Assembly: GCA_030690945.1 (NCBI GenBank)
Contig: JAUYFM010000036.1
Location: 1-32,247, forward strand
Direction: 5' to 3'
Length of the DNA stretch: 32,247 bases
DNA from: Smithellaceae bacterium
Lineage (GTDB): Bacteria > Desulfobacterota > Syntrophia > Syntrophales > Smithellaceae
Part shown: piece after piece, positions 16,797 through 25,442 of the stretch
How the letters are laid out: each line of letters starts with the position of its first letter
Position numbering within the stretch: the first letter of the stretch is position 1
Made by a program: the position numbers and the translations under genes
The notes under the pieces: generated by a model
Database searches by the model: none
Told to the model about the DNA's origin: nothing
What the model saw: the letters and a program-made list of their open reading frames with translations, nothing else

Positions 16797-17765
16797 ATGT
16801 CATCCATATTGATCGACATTCAAAAACTGGAAAAAAAATATGCTCTCGGCGGTGGATTTCTGCAAAACCGGCCCAGGATTGTCCGGGCGGTGGATGGTGT
16901 TGATCTGCAAATATTTGAGGGGGAAACCCTGGGGCTGGTCGGCGAATCAGGCTGCGGAAAATCAACGCTGGCGCGGCTGTTGATGAGGCTGGAAGAGCCG
17001 GATGCGGGCAGCGCTTATTATAAAGATCAAAATATCTTTGCGCTGTCTTCCGACGGTTTAAAAACCTACCGTCGCCGCGTGCAGATGATTTTTCAGGATC
17101 CGTATTCGTCTCTCAATCCTCGAAAATCCGCGATCAGTATCATCCAGGAACCGCTCACTATACATCGGATGGCCAGCCGTGAGCAAAACCGGGAAAGGGC
17201 GGCCCAACTGATGACGAAAGTCGGCTTGAGCCAGGAGCAGGCCAAACGTTATCCGCATGAGTTCAGCGGTGGACAGAGGCAGCGCATCGGCATCGCGCGC
17301 GCGCTGGCGCTTCAGCCCGCACTGGTCATCGCCGACGAACCGGTTTCCGCTCTCGATGCCTCGATTCAGGCGCAAATTCTGAATCTGCTCAAGGATCTGA
17401 AAAAAGACTTCGGTTTGACTTATTTGTTTATCTCACACGACCTCAATGTCATCCGTCATGTGTCCGACCGGATTGCCGTGATGTATCTGGGACGCATCGT
17501 CGAACTGGCAGATAAGAATGATCTGTATTCGACGCCGCTTCATCCCTATACGCGAATGCTGCTTTCGGCCATGCCGTCCTGTGATCCGCATAAGCCAAAG
17601 CGTGAAATCGCGACTCGAGGAGAGGCTTGGGATGCGGGCGATCAGGGGTGCAATTTTAAAAATCGTTGCGTCTATAAAATAGCAATTTGTGACGAAAAGC
17701 AGCCCCAACTTAAGCCATGTTTGGAAAGGGGATTGTGCGCATGTCATCGCGCGGGCAATATTTAA
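16797..17765 (+). CDS. dppF: Dipeptide/oligopeptide ABC transporter ATPase, DppF/OppF type
   Basis: This is the partner ATPase of the dppD-like gene, 322 residues. It has Walker [10 protein letters not shown] at 49-57, Q-loop [11 protein letters not shown], signature FSGGQRQR, Walker B LVIADEP and switch His in ISHDLN. The C-terminal oligo_HPY region again carries several cysteines ([16 protein letters not shown]). The start is ATG 16797 with GAGG at 16788-16791. The 199 bases between this gene and dppD are mostly filled by the inverted-repeat element. The 3' end overlaps the likely start of the alpha/beta hydrolase gene. Together with pepA upstream this suggests a peptide-use cluster whose membrane subunits are elsewhere. 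Confidence 0.93.
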   Translation: MSSILIDIQKLEKKYALGGGFLQNRPRIVRAVDGVDLQIFEGETLGLVGESGCGKSTLARLLMRLEEPDAGSAYYKDQNIFALSSDGLKTYRRRVQMIFQDPYSSLNPRKSAISIIQEPLTIHRMASREQNRERAAQLMTKVGLSQEQAKRYPHEFSGGQRQRIGIARALALQPALVIADEPVSALDASIQAQILNLLKDLKKDFGLTYLFISHDLNVIRHVSDRIAVMYLGRIVELADKNDLYSTPLHPYTRMLLSAMPSCDPHKPKREIATRGEAWDAGDQGCNFKNRCVYKIAICDEKQPQLKPCLERGLCACHRAGNI

Positions 17766-18391
17766 ATGTTATGATTCAAGAAGAAAAAGTATTCTGGAAA
17801 AACGGTATGCTTGCCGGCGAAGGGTTATGGCGTAAGGCGGCCGGGGATGAAGGCGTTGTAATCTGCCATCCGCACCCGCTGATGGGCGGGTCCATGCACA
17901 ACAATGTTGTGGAAACAATCCGGGATGTATTTTCGTCTTGCGGCTATTCCACCTTACGATTTAATTTTCGCGGCGTTGGAGAGAGCACCGGCCGTTATGA
18001 TGAAGGCAGGGGAGAAAAGCAGGACGTTGTATCGGCCTGTGAATTTATGAAAAGTCAAGGTGTCGAAAAAATCACTCTTGCCGGTTATTCTTTCGGGGCC
18101 TGGGTTTGCTGCCGCCTGCTTGCGGATAAACCTTCGCTGATTGTTTCCACAATTTTAATTTCTCCCCCTCAAAAATATTTTGATTTTGATTGGGATGGGA
18201 TGGAAAATGCCGTAGAATTGATGATCTGCGGAGATGGCGATCCGTTTTGTGACGTGGATGATTTAAGGAAAAACGCTGAATATATTCATTCAGAATTAAC
18301 GGTATGTCAGGCAACGGATCATTTTTATGCCGGACAGGAACCACTTTTAGCTGAATATTTAAAACAATATATTTATGAAAAAAAAGCTTGA
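17741..18391 (+). CDS. Alpha/beta hydrolase (COG2945-like)
   Basis: This is a soluble alpha/beta hydrolase of about 216 residues. The nucleophile elbow is GYSFGAW with Ser at about residue 117. CHPHPLMGGSMHNNVV near 42-57 is the strand and loop typical of this small-hydrolase group. FNFRGVGES follows, and a candidate Asp (GDGDPF) and catalytic His (ATDHF) come near the C-terminus. The substrate is unknown; members are often annotated as dienelactone-hydrolase-like or CocE/NonD-like. The start is uncertain: ATG 17741 has a purine-rich GGGGA nine bases or so upstream and overlaps dppF by 25 bases, while ATG 17771 gives the family's usual N-terminus without a ribosome site, and ATG 17717 is also in frame. 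It ends the peptide transport cluster. Confidence 0.85.
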   Translation: MSSRGQYLNVMIQEEKVFWKNGMLAGEGLWRKAAGDEGVVICHPHPLMGGSMHNNVVETIRDVFSSCGYSTLRFNFRGVGESTGRYDEGRGEKQDVVSACEFMKSQGVEKITLAGYSFGAWVCCRLLADKPSLIVSTILISPPQKYFDFDWDGMENAVELMICGDGDPFCDVDDLRKNAEYIHSELTVCQATDHFYAGQEPLLAEYLKQYIYEKKA

Positions 18392-18515
18392 TTTTAATAA
18401 AAATGGTGTTATGTTCGAAGCCAATGTGAGCGTATGAAGACTCACGACAGAAGCAATATATAGGTTTTTTTTAGGAAATTGGTAGTGCTTAGATTGCTTT
18501 ACAAAAAGAGAAATT

Positions 18516-18563
18516 AACCGCAGAGAATTCTTAAATCAAGAAAAGAATTTGTGCGGTTTTTTT
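18516..18563 (+). terminator. Rho-independent terminator or attenuator upstream of cspA
   Basis: AACCGCA (18516-18522) pairs with TGCGGTT (18552-18558), and AATTCTT pairs with AAGAATT further in; seven T follow. It lies 125 bases after the hydrolase stop and 57 bases before the cspA start. It may end the dpp operon, end a short RNA, or act in a cspA leader; sequence alone does not decide. Confidence 0.75.
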
Positions 18564-18619
18564 AGTTTCTGAGGTCTTAAACCGGAAGAAACAAATATTT
18601 GAAAGGGGGACTTTTAGCT

Positions 18620-18820
18620 TTGGCAGAAGGAAAAGTAAAGTGGTTCAATGAGAAGAAGGGGTTTGGTTTTATTGAAAACGATGAGGGCGGAGATGTTTTT
18701 GTTCATTATAGTGCCATTTCCGGGACCGGATTTAAGACTCTTTATGAGGGCCAGAGAATTCGTTTCGATGTTGAACAGGGTAACAAGGGACCCAGCGCAA
18801 CAAACGTTCAACCACTATAA
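18620..18820 (+). CDS. cspA: Cold-shock protein (CspA family)
   Basis: This is a single-domain nucleic-acid chaperone of 66 residues, the standard length. It has both RNA-binding motifs, KGFGFI (RNP1) and VFVHYSAI (RNP2), and begins with the family consensus AEGKVKWFN. The start is the TTG at 18620: AAAGGGGGA at 18602-18610 lies nine bases upstream, and the N-terminus then matches the family exactly. The longer frame from TTG 18599 would include the ribosome site in coding sequence. Such proteins melt RNA structure and serve as transcription antiterminators. A 228-base gene-free region precedes it and contains the terminator-like hairpin at 18516-18563. Confidence 0.95.
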   Translation: MAEGKVKWFNEKKGFGFIENDEGGDVFVHYSAISGTGFKTLYEGQRIRFDVEQGNKGPSATNVQPL

Positions 18821-18845
18821 TCATTCCAAGTAATTAACATTAAGT

Positions 18846-18875
18846 AAAATGCCCCGTTTACGGGGCATTTTTTTT
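18846..18875 (+). terminator. Rho-independent terminator after cspA
   Basis: AAAATGCCCCG pairs with CGGGGCATTTT around a TTTA loop, followed by a T run to 18875. The A run on the left arm gives a short T run in the reverse direction, so it may also serve the convergent MATE gene whose stop is at 18884. Confidence 0.93.
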
Positions 18876-18883
18876 AATCGTTG

Positions 18884-20224
18884 TTACGTGGCAAATCGTT
18901 TTAACTCTTTTTGGGCGCTGAAATAGATAACAAAGAAAGCGATGATGGTGGAAATCGGTAGCGCTAACCACGCGCCTGTCAACCCGAACCACGATGATAA
19001 GATGATTAATAGAGGAATCAGCAATATCGTGTCACGAAAGAAAAGTAAGTACATAGCAAGAGTTCCCTTGCCCAGACCGATAAACATGTTAATGTAAATC
19101 GTAATGGGTGCGGCGAGAACAAGCACGGAAACGTAAATGCGCAAGGCCATTGTGGCCATGGCGATTAATGCGGGGTCTTTTGAGAAAACACCAACGATGG
19201 GTTGGGCAAAGACAGCCAGGAGAATCGAAGAAACCGCTGCAAAATAAGTGGCGACTTTTACCGAAACAGCGACAGTTTGTCGCAGGCGTTCGTAGAGTTT
19301 GGCGCCCTGGCTGAAACCGATAACCGGCATGATGCCGAAGCCAATGCCGAAAAGAACCATGGTGATTAGACCATTCACGCGGAAACAGATACCCAGTGCG
19401 GCAATGGCCAGTGAACCGAAATGAGCCAGAACATGATTGTAAATAATTAAAACCAGAGTGATAATGAGGTTGGTGATGACGGACGGTAATCCGGTGGCGA
19501 AAATAGCCTTGATGATTGAAATATCCGGGAGCAGGTATCTCCATTTTAATTCATATTTTGAAGATTTCAGTTGTAAAAAATAAATGGAAAAAAGGCTGGC
19601 GAAAAATTGCGCGATGACGGCGGCCAGCGCCGCGCCCTGTATTTCCAGGCGCGGAAAGGGGCCGATGCCGAAAATCAAAAGCGGGTCCAGAACCGCGCTG
19701 CAAATGGAGGAAATCAAAACAACGACCATCGATAAAATAGGCCGGCCTTCGGCGCGCAGTAAATTGTTGGACATCATGGAAAAGAACAAAAAAGGCGCAC
19801 TGAAAATAATAATGTCCAGATAGGCTCGGCAAAGCGGCATGATTTCATCAAACGCTCCAAAGAAAATAAGAATCGGATCACGGAAAAAAATAACGGCCAG
19901 GATAAGCGTTAAACCAAAGAAAAAAGACAGAAAAAAAATCTGGCCGGCTGTCTGTTTTGCCTGTATAAGTTTTCCGGCTCCAAACATCCGGGCGGAAAAG
20001 GAACCGGCGCCCACACCGGTGCCGACGCCGATGGCCGCGAAAATCATCTGAATAGGAAAGCAAACCGTTAGAGCGGCCAGCGCCTGATGGCTTAATCGCG
20101 CAAGCCAGAATGTGTCGATGATGTTGTAAACAGAAATAGCGATCATGGCGATAATCGACGGCCAACTCATTTTCAGAATCAGAGGGAAGATTGCTTCATT
20201 GGCCAGATCGAGTCTTTTGTTCAT
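18884..20224 (-). CDS. MATE family efflux transporter
   Basis: This is a multidrug and toxin extrusion type antiporter with about 12 membrane helices in two homologous halves. It has 446 residues from the chosen ATG. Family features include the N-terminal LILKMSWPSIIAMI helix, YNIIDTFWLARLS in helix 1-2, VGTGVGAGSFSARMFG in the conserved second segment, and the parallel GIGFGIMPVIGFSQGAK in the second half. It probably exports organic compounds in exchange for Na+ or H+; the substrate cannot be read from sequence. ATG 20224 gives the normal N-terminus; a TTG at 20245 is also in frame. It is divergent from miaA, with only 47 bases between the two starts, and convergent with cspA. Confidence 0.93.
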   Translation of the reverse strand: MNKRLDLANEAIFPLILKMSWPSIIAMIAISVYNIIDTFWLARLSHQALAALTVCFPIQMIFAAIGVGTGVGAGSFSARMFGAGKLIQAKQTAGQIFFLSFFFGLTLILAVIFFRDPILIFFGAFDEIMPLCRAYLDIIIFSAPFLFFSMMSNNLLRAEGRPILSMVVVLISSICSAVLDPLLIFGIGPFPRLEIQGAALAAVIAQFFASLFSIYFLQLKSSKYELKWRYLLPDISIIKAIFATGLPSVITNLIITLVLIIYNHVLAHFGSLAIAALGICFRVNGLITMVLFGIGFGIMPVIGFSQGAKLYERLRQTVAVSVKVATYFAAVSSILLAVFAQPIVGVFSKDPALIAMATMALRIYVSVLVLAAPITIYINMFIGLGKGTLAMYLLFFRDTILLIPLLIILSSWFGLTGAWLALPISTIIAFFVIYFSAQKELKRFAT

Positions 20225-20271
20225 GCTGGAAAGGGTTACACGCAAAGAAAGAGAATTTCAAGACAATAGTC

Positions 20272-21183
20272 ATGAGAAAAAATCTTATCGTCATACTGGG
20301 GCCGACCGCTTCCGGCAAAACAACGCTGGCAGTCAGACTGGCCGCTGATCTTCAGGGAGAAATTATCTCGGCGGATTCGCGTCAGGTTTATCGGGGGATG
20401 GATATCGGCACGGGTAAAGATTTGTCCGAGTTTCGGATAGACGGCGGAATCGTTCCCTATCATCTGATTGACATCATTGAACCTGAGCAGGAGTTTAATC
20501 TATTTGAATTCCAGAAGAGATTTTATGAAATATTTAACAAACTGAAAGAAAAACAAGTATTACCTGTTCTTGTCGGCGGTACCGGTCTTTATTTGGAGTC
20601 CGTGCTTACTGGTTATGCCCTGCCGCAGGCCTTGCAAGATGAGCGCTTGAGAGAAGAGTTTGCTGGAAAATCGCAGGCCGAGCTTCAGGACATTCTTCTG
20701 GCCATAACTCCTCATTTGCATAACAAAACCGATCTTGAAGATAGGGACCGGCTCATTAGAAAAATTGAAATTGAAAAAGCCAGACAAAATCCGTCAGGCG
20801 AGCAACAGCAAAGGCCTTGCATCCATGCCGGAATATTCGGCATCCACTGGGAAAGATCCGTGCTGCGAAAAAGAATCGCGGACCGGCTTAAGCAAAGAAT
20901 GGCTGATGGAATGATTGAAGAGGTGTCCCGATTGCATTCGCTGGGATTATCCTGGGAGCGGTTAGACAACTTTGGTTTGGAATATCGGTATATCGCCAGG
21001 TATCTGCAAAACGCCATAACGAAGGATGAGATGACTTCGAAGCTTCAGATTGCCATTGGCCAATTTGCCAAAAGGCAGATGACGTGGTTTCGGCGTATGG
21101 AAAAAAAAGGCGTACGGATAGAGTGGGTTCCCGGAGGAGATTATGCCGCCCTGCATCGCCGGGTTTTAGAAATATTGTCATGA
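20272..21183 (+). CDS. miaA: tRNA dimethylallyltransferase
   Basis: This enzyme adds a dimethylallyl group to N6 of A37 in tRNAs that read UNN codons, the first step of ms2i6A formation. Its 303 residues match the family. The P-loop is GPTASGKT at 10-17. The DSRQVYRGMDIGTGK block is the diagnostic catalytic and tRNA-contact region, PYHLID follows, and GGTGLY forms the next conserved turn. The start is ATG 20272, which gives the usual MRKNLIVILGPTASGK N-terminus; the upstream in-frame ATG at 20191 lies inside the MATE gene on the other strand. Its TGA overlaps the next gene's ATG (ATGA), so the two are translationally coupled. hfq and mutL, frequent neighbours elsewhere, are absent here. Confidence 0.96.
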   Translation: MRKNLIVILGPTASGKTTLAVRLAADLQGEIISADSRQVYRGMDIGTGKDLSEFRIDGGIVPYHLIDIIEPEQEFNLFEFQKRFYEIFNKLKEKQVLPVLVGGTGLYLESVLTGYALPQALQDERLREEFAGKSQAELQDILLAITPHLHNKTDLEDRDRLIRKIEIEKARQNPSGEQQQRPCIHAGIFGIHWERSVLRKRIADRLKQRMADGMIEEVSRLHSLGLSWERLDNFGLEYRYIARYLQNAITKDEMTSKLQIAIGQFAKRQMTWFRRMEKKGVRIEWVPGGDYAALHRRVLEILS

Positions 21184-22538
21184 AAAAAGCGTCGTTACTG
21201 AATGATTATCTGAACAGATACGCGGTGGGGCTTCACTGGAGACTACAAGCCGGGAATCTCGAAAATATTGAACAGGTTGTCGTTATTCCGGCTTATGCGG
21301 AAAAAGATCTGCTCTTTGCCACATTGGCGTCCATCGCCGCCAATGGCGACTCGTTTTTGGAAAAAGCTCTGATTCTCTTCGTGATCAACAATAAGGCGGC
21401 CGCACCAGCTGCCGATAAAGAAAACAATACACAAACCCTCGCAATGCTGAACGCCTTGATCCGTAAGCAGTCCTTCAGCAGATTGGCGCTTGCCGGTGAT
21501 CTCCATGATTTATTGCAAAGAATAGCCGACAGGCCGTTAAAACTGGGCTGCATGGATGCCTCTTCCCCTGGTTTCGAAATTCCTCCCCGTGTCGGCGGTG
21601 TTGGTATGGCCCGCAAAATCGGTATGGACATGGCCCTGCGTCTTTTGCAGAATTCCGCTGAGCCGCGTCTCATCCTGAGCCTGGATGCGGATACGCTTGT
21701 TCAACCCGACTATTTATCGGCCATCCGAAACGTTTTTCTCTCTGGTAAAACACAAACCGGCATCATTGCCTACGAACATCAAATGCCTTTGGATAAAATC
21801 GAGCGGGCTGCGATTTGTTGCTATGAAATCTTTCTGCGTTATTGGGTATTGGGTCTGCAATACGCCCAATCGCCCTATGCTTTTTATTCGATTGGTTCAA
21901 CCATTGTTACAACAACTGATAATTATCTGGCCGTGCGGGGAATGAATCGCCGCGAGGCGGGAGAGGACTTCTATTTTCTAAATAAACTGGCAAAAACAGG
22001 TCCCATCAGCCAAATCAGCGAAACACGGGTCTATCCTTCCGCACGTATTTCTGTTCGGGTCCCCTTTGGCACTGGGGCCGCGGTTGGAAAAATTGTTTCC
22101 GGCGCGGGCCAAGAGCAACGCCTCTACGATCCCCGGATATTCATCATTCTGAAAGCATGGATCGCCTTGATGAAACAATCATTTAATCGCTCCGAACATC
22201 AAATTCTCGCCAAAGCGCGGGATATCGATCCGGGGTTAGCATCATTTTTAGTCGCTCGTGGTTTTCTAGCGGTCTGGCCGAAAATCCGCCGTAACCTAAA
22301 GGATCAGAAGACCTACGAAAGACAATTTCATGGTTGGTTTGACGGCTTTGAAACCTTAAAGCTGGTCAATGATCTCTCCAAAACGCTTTATCCGCGCATT
22401 AGCCTGGTTTCCGCATTGAAGAAAATTCTGGAGATGTTGAATTGGGAATGTCCCGGTGGGCTACCTGATGAAAATTTTCCGGTACCGGAAGATGAAATGA
22501 GGATTCTGCTTTGCCTCCGAGGCATGACCAATCGATGA
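21180..22538 (+). CDS. Glycosyltransferase family 2-like protein coupled to miaA
   Basis: This 452-residue protein has a GT-A type nucleotide-sugar binding region. It starts VVVIPAYAEKDLL near 33-45 and has the DxD-like SLDADTLVQPDY near 168-179, followed by a region with CYEIFLRYW and the acidic REAGEDFYFLNKL stretch seen in GT2 enzymes as the catalytic base segment. A GVGMARKIGMDMAL segment near 140-153 is where GT2 enzymes have their conserved Gly/Arg loop. No obvious transmembrane helix is present, so it is probably cytosolic or peripheral. The chosen ATG overlaps the miaA stop; upstream in-frame codons lie inside miaA. I do not recognise a specific acceptor or sugar. The link to tRNA modification may only be chromosomal convenience. 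Confidence 0.75.
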   Translation: MKKASLLNDYLNRYAVGLHWRLQAGNLENIEQVVVIPAYAEKDLLFATLASIAANGDSFLEKALILFVINNKAAAPAADKENNTQTLAMLNALIRKQSFSRLALAGDLHDLLQRIADRPLKLGCMDASSPGFEIPPRVGGVGMARKIGMDMALRLLQNSAEPRLILSLDADTLVQPDYLSAIRNVFLSGKTQTGIIAYEHQMPLDKIERAAICCYEIFLRYWVLGLQYAQSPYAFYSIGSTIVTTTDNYLAVRGMNRREAGEDFYFLNKLAKTGPISQISETRVYPSARISVRVPFGTGAAVGKIVSGAGQEQRLYDPRIFIILKAWIALMKQSFNRSEHQILAKARDIDPGLASFLVARGFLAVWPKIRRNLKDQKTYERQFHGWFDGFETLKLVNDLSKTLYPRISLVSALKKILEMLNWECPGGLPDENFPVPEDEMRILLCLRGMTNR

Positions 22539-22565
22539 ACAGCCTTACTTTACGGGATAATCTTC

Positions 22566-22595
22566 TTGACTTGCCGGGATGATTTCGCATATAGC
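22566..22595 (+). promoter_or_regulatory. Candidate sigma-70 promoter for the prolyl isomerase gene
   Basis: TTGACT at 22566-22571, an 18-base spacer and TATAGC at 22590-22595 lie in the 102-base gap after the glycosyltransferase gene, about 40 bases before the isomerase ribosome site (GGAGG at 22630-22634). Confidence 0.4.
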
Positions 22596-22640
22596 TCAAA
22601 TAATATTTTATGATCGTTAACTATTTTCTGGAGGAAATTC

Positions 22641-23720
22641 ATGAATAAAATCGTAATTAAAAGTGTTCTGACTGTTTTATGTGTCATTCTGATAGCCGTA
22701 ACGTTTGGTTGCGGCAAAAAAGAAGAAGCTACTAAAGAATCTCCGCAGCAAGCGCAACAAAACGCACAAACCGAATCGCCTCTTGGTCTGGATAAAGCCG
22801 TGATCACGCCGACCATTAAAGATCCCCCGCAAGTCGAGCCCAAGGATGTGGCGGTCAGTGTTGATGGTCTTGCTTTAAAAAAGGACGAACTGGCTAAAAG
22901 GGTCACAGCAAAAATGAGTCTTTATAAAGACAAAATCCCCGCAGACAAGAAGAAAGAAGCTCAGGATGGGTTAAAAAAGCAGTTGGTGGAAGAGTTTGTT
23001 TTGCGCACGATATTAACCAACGAAGCCAACAATAAAAAAATTGTAGCCACGGATAAAGAAATTCAGGCGGCAACCAATCAAATCAAGGATAATATTCCAC
23101 CCGATAAAAAGGTCGAAGATTTCTTCAAAGAGAACAACATTACCAGGGAGGATATTGCTCTGGGAATCAAAATTAGAAAACTAGTCGAAATGGAATCCGG
23201 TAAAAAAACTAAGCCGACGCAAAAAGAAATCAGTAAATTTTTTACGGATAATCAAGAGAAGTTCACCACCCAGGAAAGCGTCCATGTTCGTCATATCCTG
23301 GTTACGATTGACGCTAAAGATGATGAGAAAATGAAAATTGAAAAGAAGGCCAAGATAGAAAACCTGCGCAAGCAGGTTTCAGAAGGCGCGGATTTTGCCG
23401 AAATAGCCAAAAACAATTCCGATTGTCCCAGCAAGGAAAATGGCGGTGATCTGGGAGAAATCAAAAAAGGTCAGACAGTCAAACCTTTTGAAGATGCGGC
23501 TTTTTCACAGGAGAAAAGTGCGATCGGGCCGGTGGTGACCACGGAATTCGGCCATCACATTATTCAGGTTCTGGGACGAAGTCCCGGGAAAATCGTTCAA
23601 TTAGATGAAGTAAAAGATAAAATAGCCCTGTATCTTGAGCAGCAAAAGCAGGGAGAGGCTTTTGCTCAGATGACGGCCAGATTAAAGAAAAACGCGGTCA
23701 TTGTTTATTACGAGAAGTAA
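22641..23720 (+). CDS. Parvulin-type peptidyl-prolyl isomerase, lipoprotein (PrsA/SurA-like)
   Basis: This is an exported folding factor anchored by lipid. The signal peptide ends at a lipobox TFGC with lipidated Cys24. A charged, low-complexity linker follows (about 25-65), then a SurA_N-like helical domain (about 68-205) with VSVDGLALKKDELAKRV at its start. One rotamase domain lies at about 213-312 with VHVRHILV, GADFAEIA, GGDLGE and FGHHIIQVL. The 359-residue chain has one rotamase domain rather than the two of E. coli SurA, and is closer to PrsA or PpiC/SurA-like lipoproteins of deltaproteobacteria. GGAGG seven bases before ATG 22641 is an excellent ribosome site. The stop TAA shares its last base with the ATG of the MBL gene, so the two genes are coupled. 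Confidence 0.93.
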   Translation: MNKIVIKSVLTVLCVILIAVTFGCGKKEEATKESPQQAQQNAQTESPLGLDKAVITPTIKDPPQVEPKDVAVSVDGLALKKDELAKRVTAKMSLYKDKIPADKKKEAQDGLKKQLVEEFVLRTILTNEANNKKIVATDKEIQAATNQIKDNIPPDKKVEDFFKENNITREDIALGIKIRKLVEMESGKKTKPTQKEISKFFTDNQEKFTTQESVHVRHILVTIDAKDDEKMKIEKKAKIENLRKQVSEGADFAEIAKNNSDCPSKENGGDLGEIKKGQTVKPFEDAAFSQEKSAIGPVVTTEFGHHIIQVLGRSPGKIVQLDEVKDKIALYLEQQKQGEAFAQMTARLKKNAVIVYYEK

Positions 23721-24631
23721 TGAGAGTTAAGAAAACAGGTTTGATTAATGAAGGTCTCTGGCTTTTAGGCACGGAAGAATCCTGTGTCTATTTGCTGGAG
23801 GGAAGCCAATCATCCGTTCTGATCAGCGCCGGTTTGAGTTATATTCTGCCGGAATGTTTCCGGCAGATCGCTTCCTGGGGTATCTCCGAAAAAAAAATCG
23901 ATCATATTATTATTCTGCATGCTCATTTCGATCATGTCGGCGTGGTTCCTTTTTTAAAAAGAAAATGGCCGCATGTAACGGTTTACGCTTCATCCCGCGG
24001 GTGGGAAGTCCTGGCAAATCCTAAAGCCATTTCGGTAATCAATGAATTCACGCTGAAAGTCTGCCGCAGAGTACGGGGCAATGCCGATATTCTTTCTTCA
24101 TTAGACTGGCAATGGCGCGACGATGTACGCGGCGAAAACTTAAAACAAAATAGTTGTATTGATTTGGGCGACAGACACGTTGAAATTTATGAGACGCCCG
24201 GGCACTCATCCTGTTCGATTTCCGCCTATGTTCCTCAGTTAAAAGCTTTATTTCCGTCGGACGCGGCGGCCATTCCTTATCAAGATGAGTATGTCATTGC
24301 GGCCGGGTCAAGTTTTGAGGCCTATCAGCAAAGCCTGGAGAAACTGGCCGGGCTGGATGTTAAACTGCTATGCGCGGATCATTACGGCTATATCACCGGA
24401 GAAGAGGCAACGCGTTATATTACGCAAAGTAAAAGCGCGGCAGGTCAAATGATTGATAAGCTTCGTCTGGCGCTGCGCAAGGAGGGTGGCGTCGAGCCTG
24501 CGGCGGCGCGATTGGTTAAACTTCATTTTGAGCGAAGGCCAGATTACTTTGTTCATCCGGATATTTTGCTTAGCACTTATACGCAAATGTTAAAACAGTT
24601 TACCCATTCTGAAGAGCAGGTCTTTATTTAA
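23720..24631 (+). CDS. MBL-fold metallo-hydrolase
   Basis: This is a soluble metallo-beta-lactamase fold hydrolase of 303 residues. Metal ligands are visible as HAHFDH (67-72), the ETPGHSS His at 162, the PSDAAA Asp at 181 and the ADHYG His at 221, so the dinuclear site looks intact. This ligand set is common in glyoxalase II-like and other thioesterase-like members. The C-terminal helical extension (about 235-303) is like that of several deltaproteobacterial MBL proteins of unknown role. It begins one base inside the stop of the isomerase gene. The last eight bases overlap the end of panB on the other strand. The substrate is unknown; association with the lipoprotein isomerase is from adjacency only. 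Confidence 0.88.
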   Translation: MRVKKTGLINEGLWLLGTEESCVYLLEGSQSSVLISAGLSYILPECFRQIASWGISEKKIDHIIILHAHFDHVGVVPFLKRKWPHVTVYASSRGWEVLANPKAISVINEFTLKVCRRVRGNADILSSLDWQWRDDVRGENLKQNSCIDLGDRHVEIYETPGHSSCSISAYVPQLKALFPSDAAAIPYQDEYVIAAGSSFEAYQQSLEKLAGLDVKLLCADHYGYITGEEATRYITQSKSAAGQMIDKLRLALRKEGGVEPAAARLVKLHFERRPDYFVHPDILLSTYTQMLKQFTHSEEQVFI

Positions 24632-25442
24632 AACTGTGCTCTGCATCCGGGAAAGCGCTTGTTTTAACATCCTGAATATAGCGCTTGACGGCATTTTTGA
24701 TTTCCAGATTTAAATTTACATATTTTTTAACAAACTTCGGCGTCATTCGGTCATACAGTCCCAGCATGTCGTTAACGACCAGAACCTGCCCGTCACAATG
24801 AACACCGGCGCCGATGCCGATGGTGGGAATGTTCAGTGCGGCGGTAATCTCCGTTGCCAGTTTTTCGGGCACGCATTCCAGTACCACTGAAAAAGCGCCC
24901 GCTTCTTCCAGAATAATGGCGTCCTGTATCATTTTTTCGGCCGCGTTCTCTTTTTTACCCTGGACTTTATAACCACCCAACTGGTGGATCGATTGTGGTG
25001 TCAAACCCAGATGCGCCATGACGGGAATTCCCGCTTGGGTCATTCTTTGGACAATTTCTGCGTGTTCCTGACCACCTTCCAGTTTGACCGCCTGCGCGTC
25101 GGCTTCTTTTAGAAAGCGTCCGGCATTGGCCAGCGCCGCCTCAGGGGATACCTGATAGGATAAAAACGGCATATCCGCGACAATCATGGCTTTGTGAGCG
25201 CCGCGGGCAACCGCTTTCGTATGATGCAGCATATCTTCCATGGTCACGGGAAGCGTCGAGTCATAGCCCATTACCACCATGCCCAGGGAATCACCCACCA
25301 GGATAATATCAATATCGCTTTCATCGAGTATGGCAGCCATCCCGTAATCGTAAGCCGTCAGCATGGTTATTTTTTCTCCCTGCATTTTCATTTTTTTAAT
25401 GTCGAGGATGGTTTTCCGGCTGATCTTATTTTGTGTGCTCAT
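24624..25442 (-). CDS. panB: 3-methyl-2-oxobutanoate hydroxymethyltransferase
   Basis: This enzyme makes ketopantoate from alpha-ketoisovalerate and methylene-tetrahydrofolate, the first committed step of pantothenate and CoA synthesis. Its 272 residues match the family. It shows the phosphopyruvate-like TIM barrel blocks: LTAYDYGMA, ILVGDSLGMV with the Mg-binding Asp, ADMPFLSY with the second Asp, VKLEGG with Glu, and VLECVP with the catalytic Glu, ending in the GIGAG(V)HCDGQVLV strand. ATG 25442 lies inside the end of the DUF2520 gene (17-base overlap), so the two form one transcription unit in that order. panC and panD are not in the window. Confidence 0.97.
   Translation of the reverse strand: MSTQNKISRKTILDIKKMKMQGEKITMLTAYDYGMAAILDESDIDIILVGDSLGMVVMGYDSTLPVTMEDMLHHTKAVARGAHKAMIVADMPFLSYQVSPEAALANAGRFLKEADAQAVKLEGGQEHAEIVQRMTQAGIPVMAHLGLTPQSIHQLGGYKVQGKKENAAEKMIQDAIILEEAGAFSVVLECVPEKLATEITAALNIPTIGIGAGVHCDGQVLVVNDMLGLYDRMTPKFVKKYVNLNLEIKNAVKRYIQDVKTSAFPDAEHSFK

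Noticed and set aside
18072-18344. Minus-strand frame inside the alpha/beta hydrolase gene
   Set aside because: The translation has no family features, and the hydrolase frame on the other strand has the full catalytic motifs.
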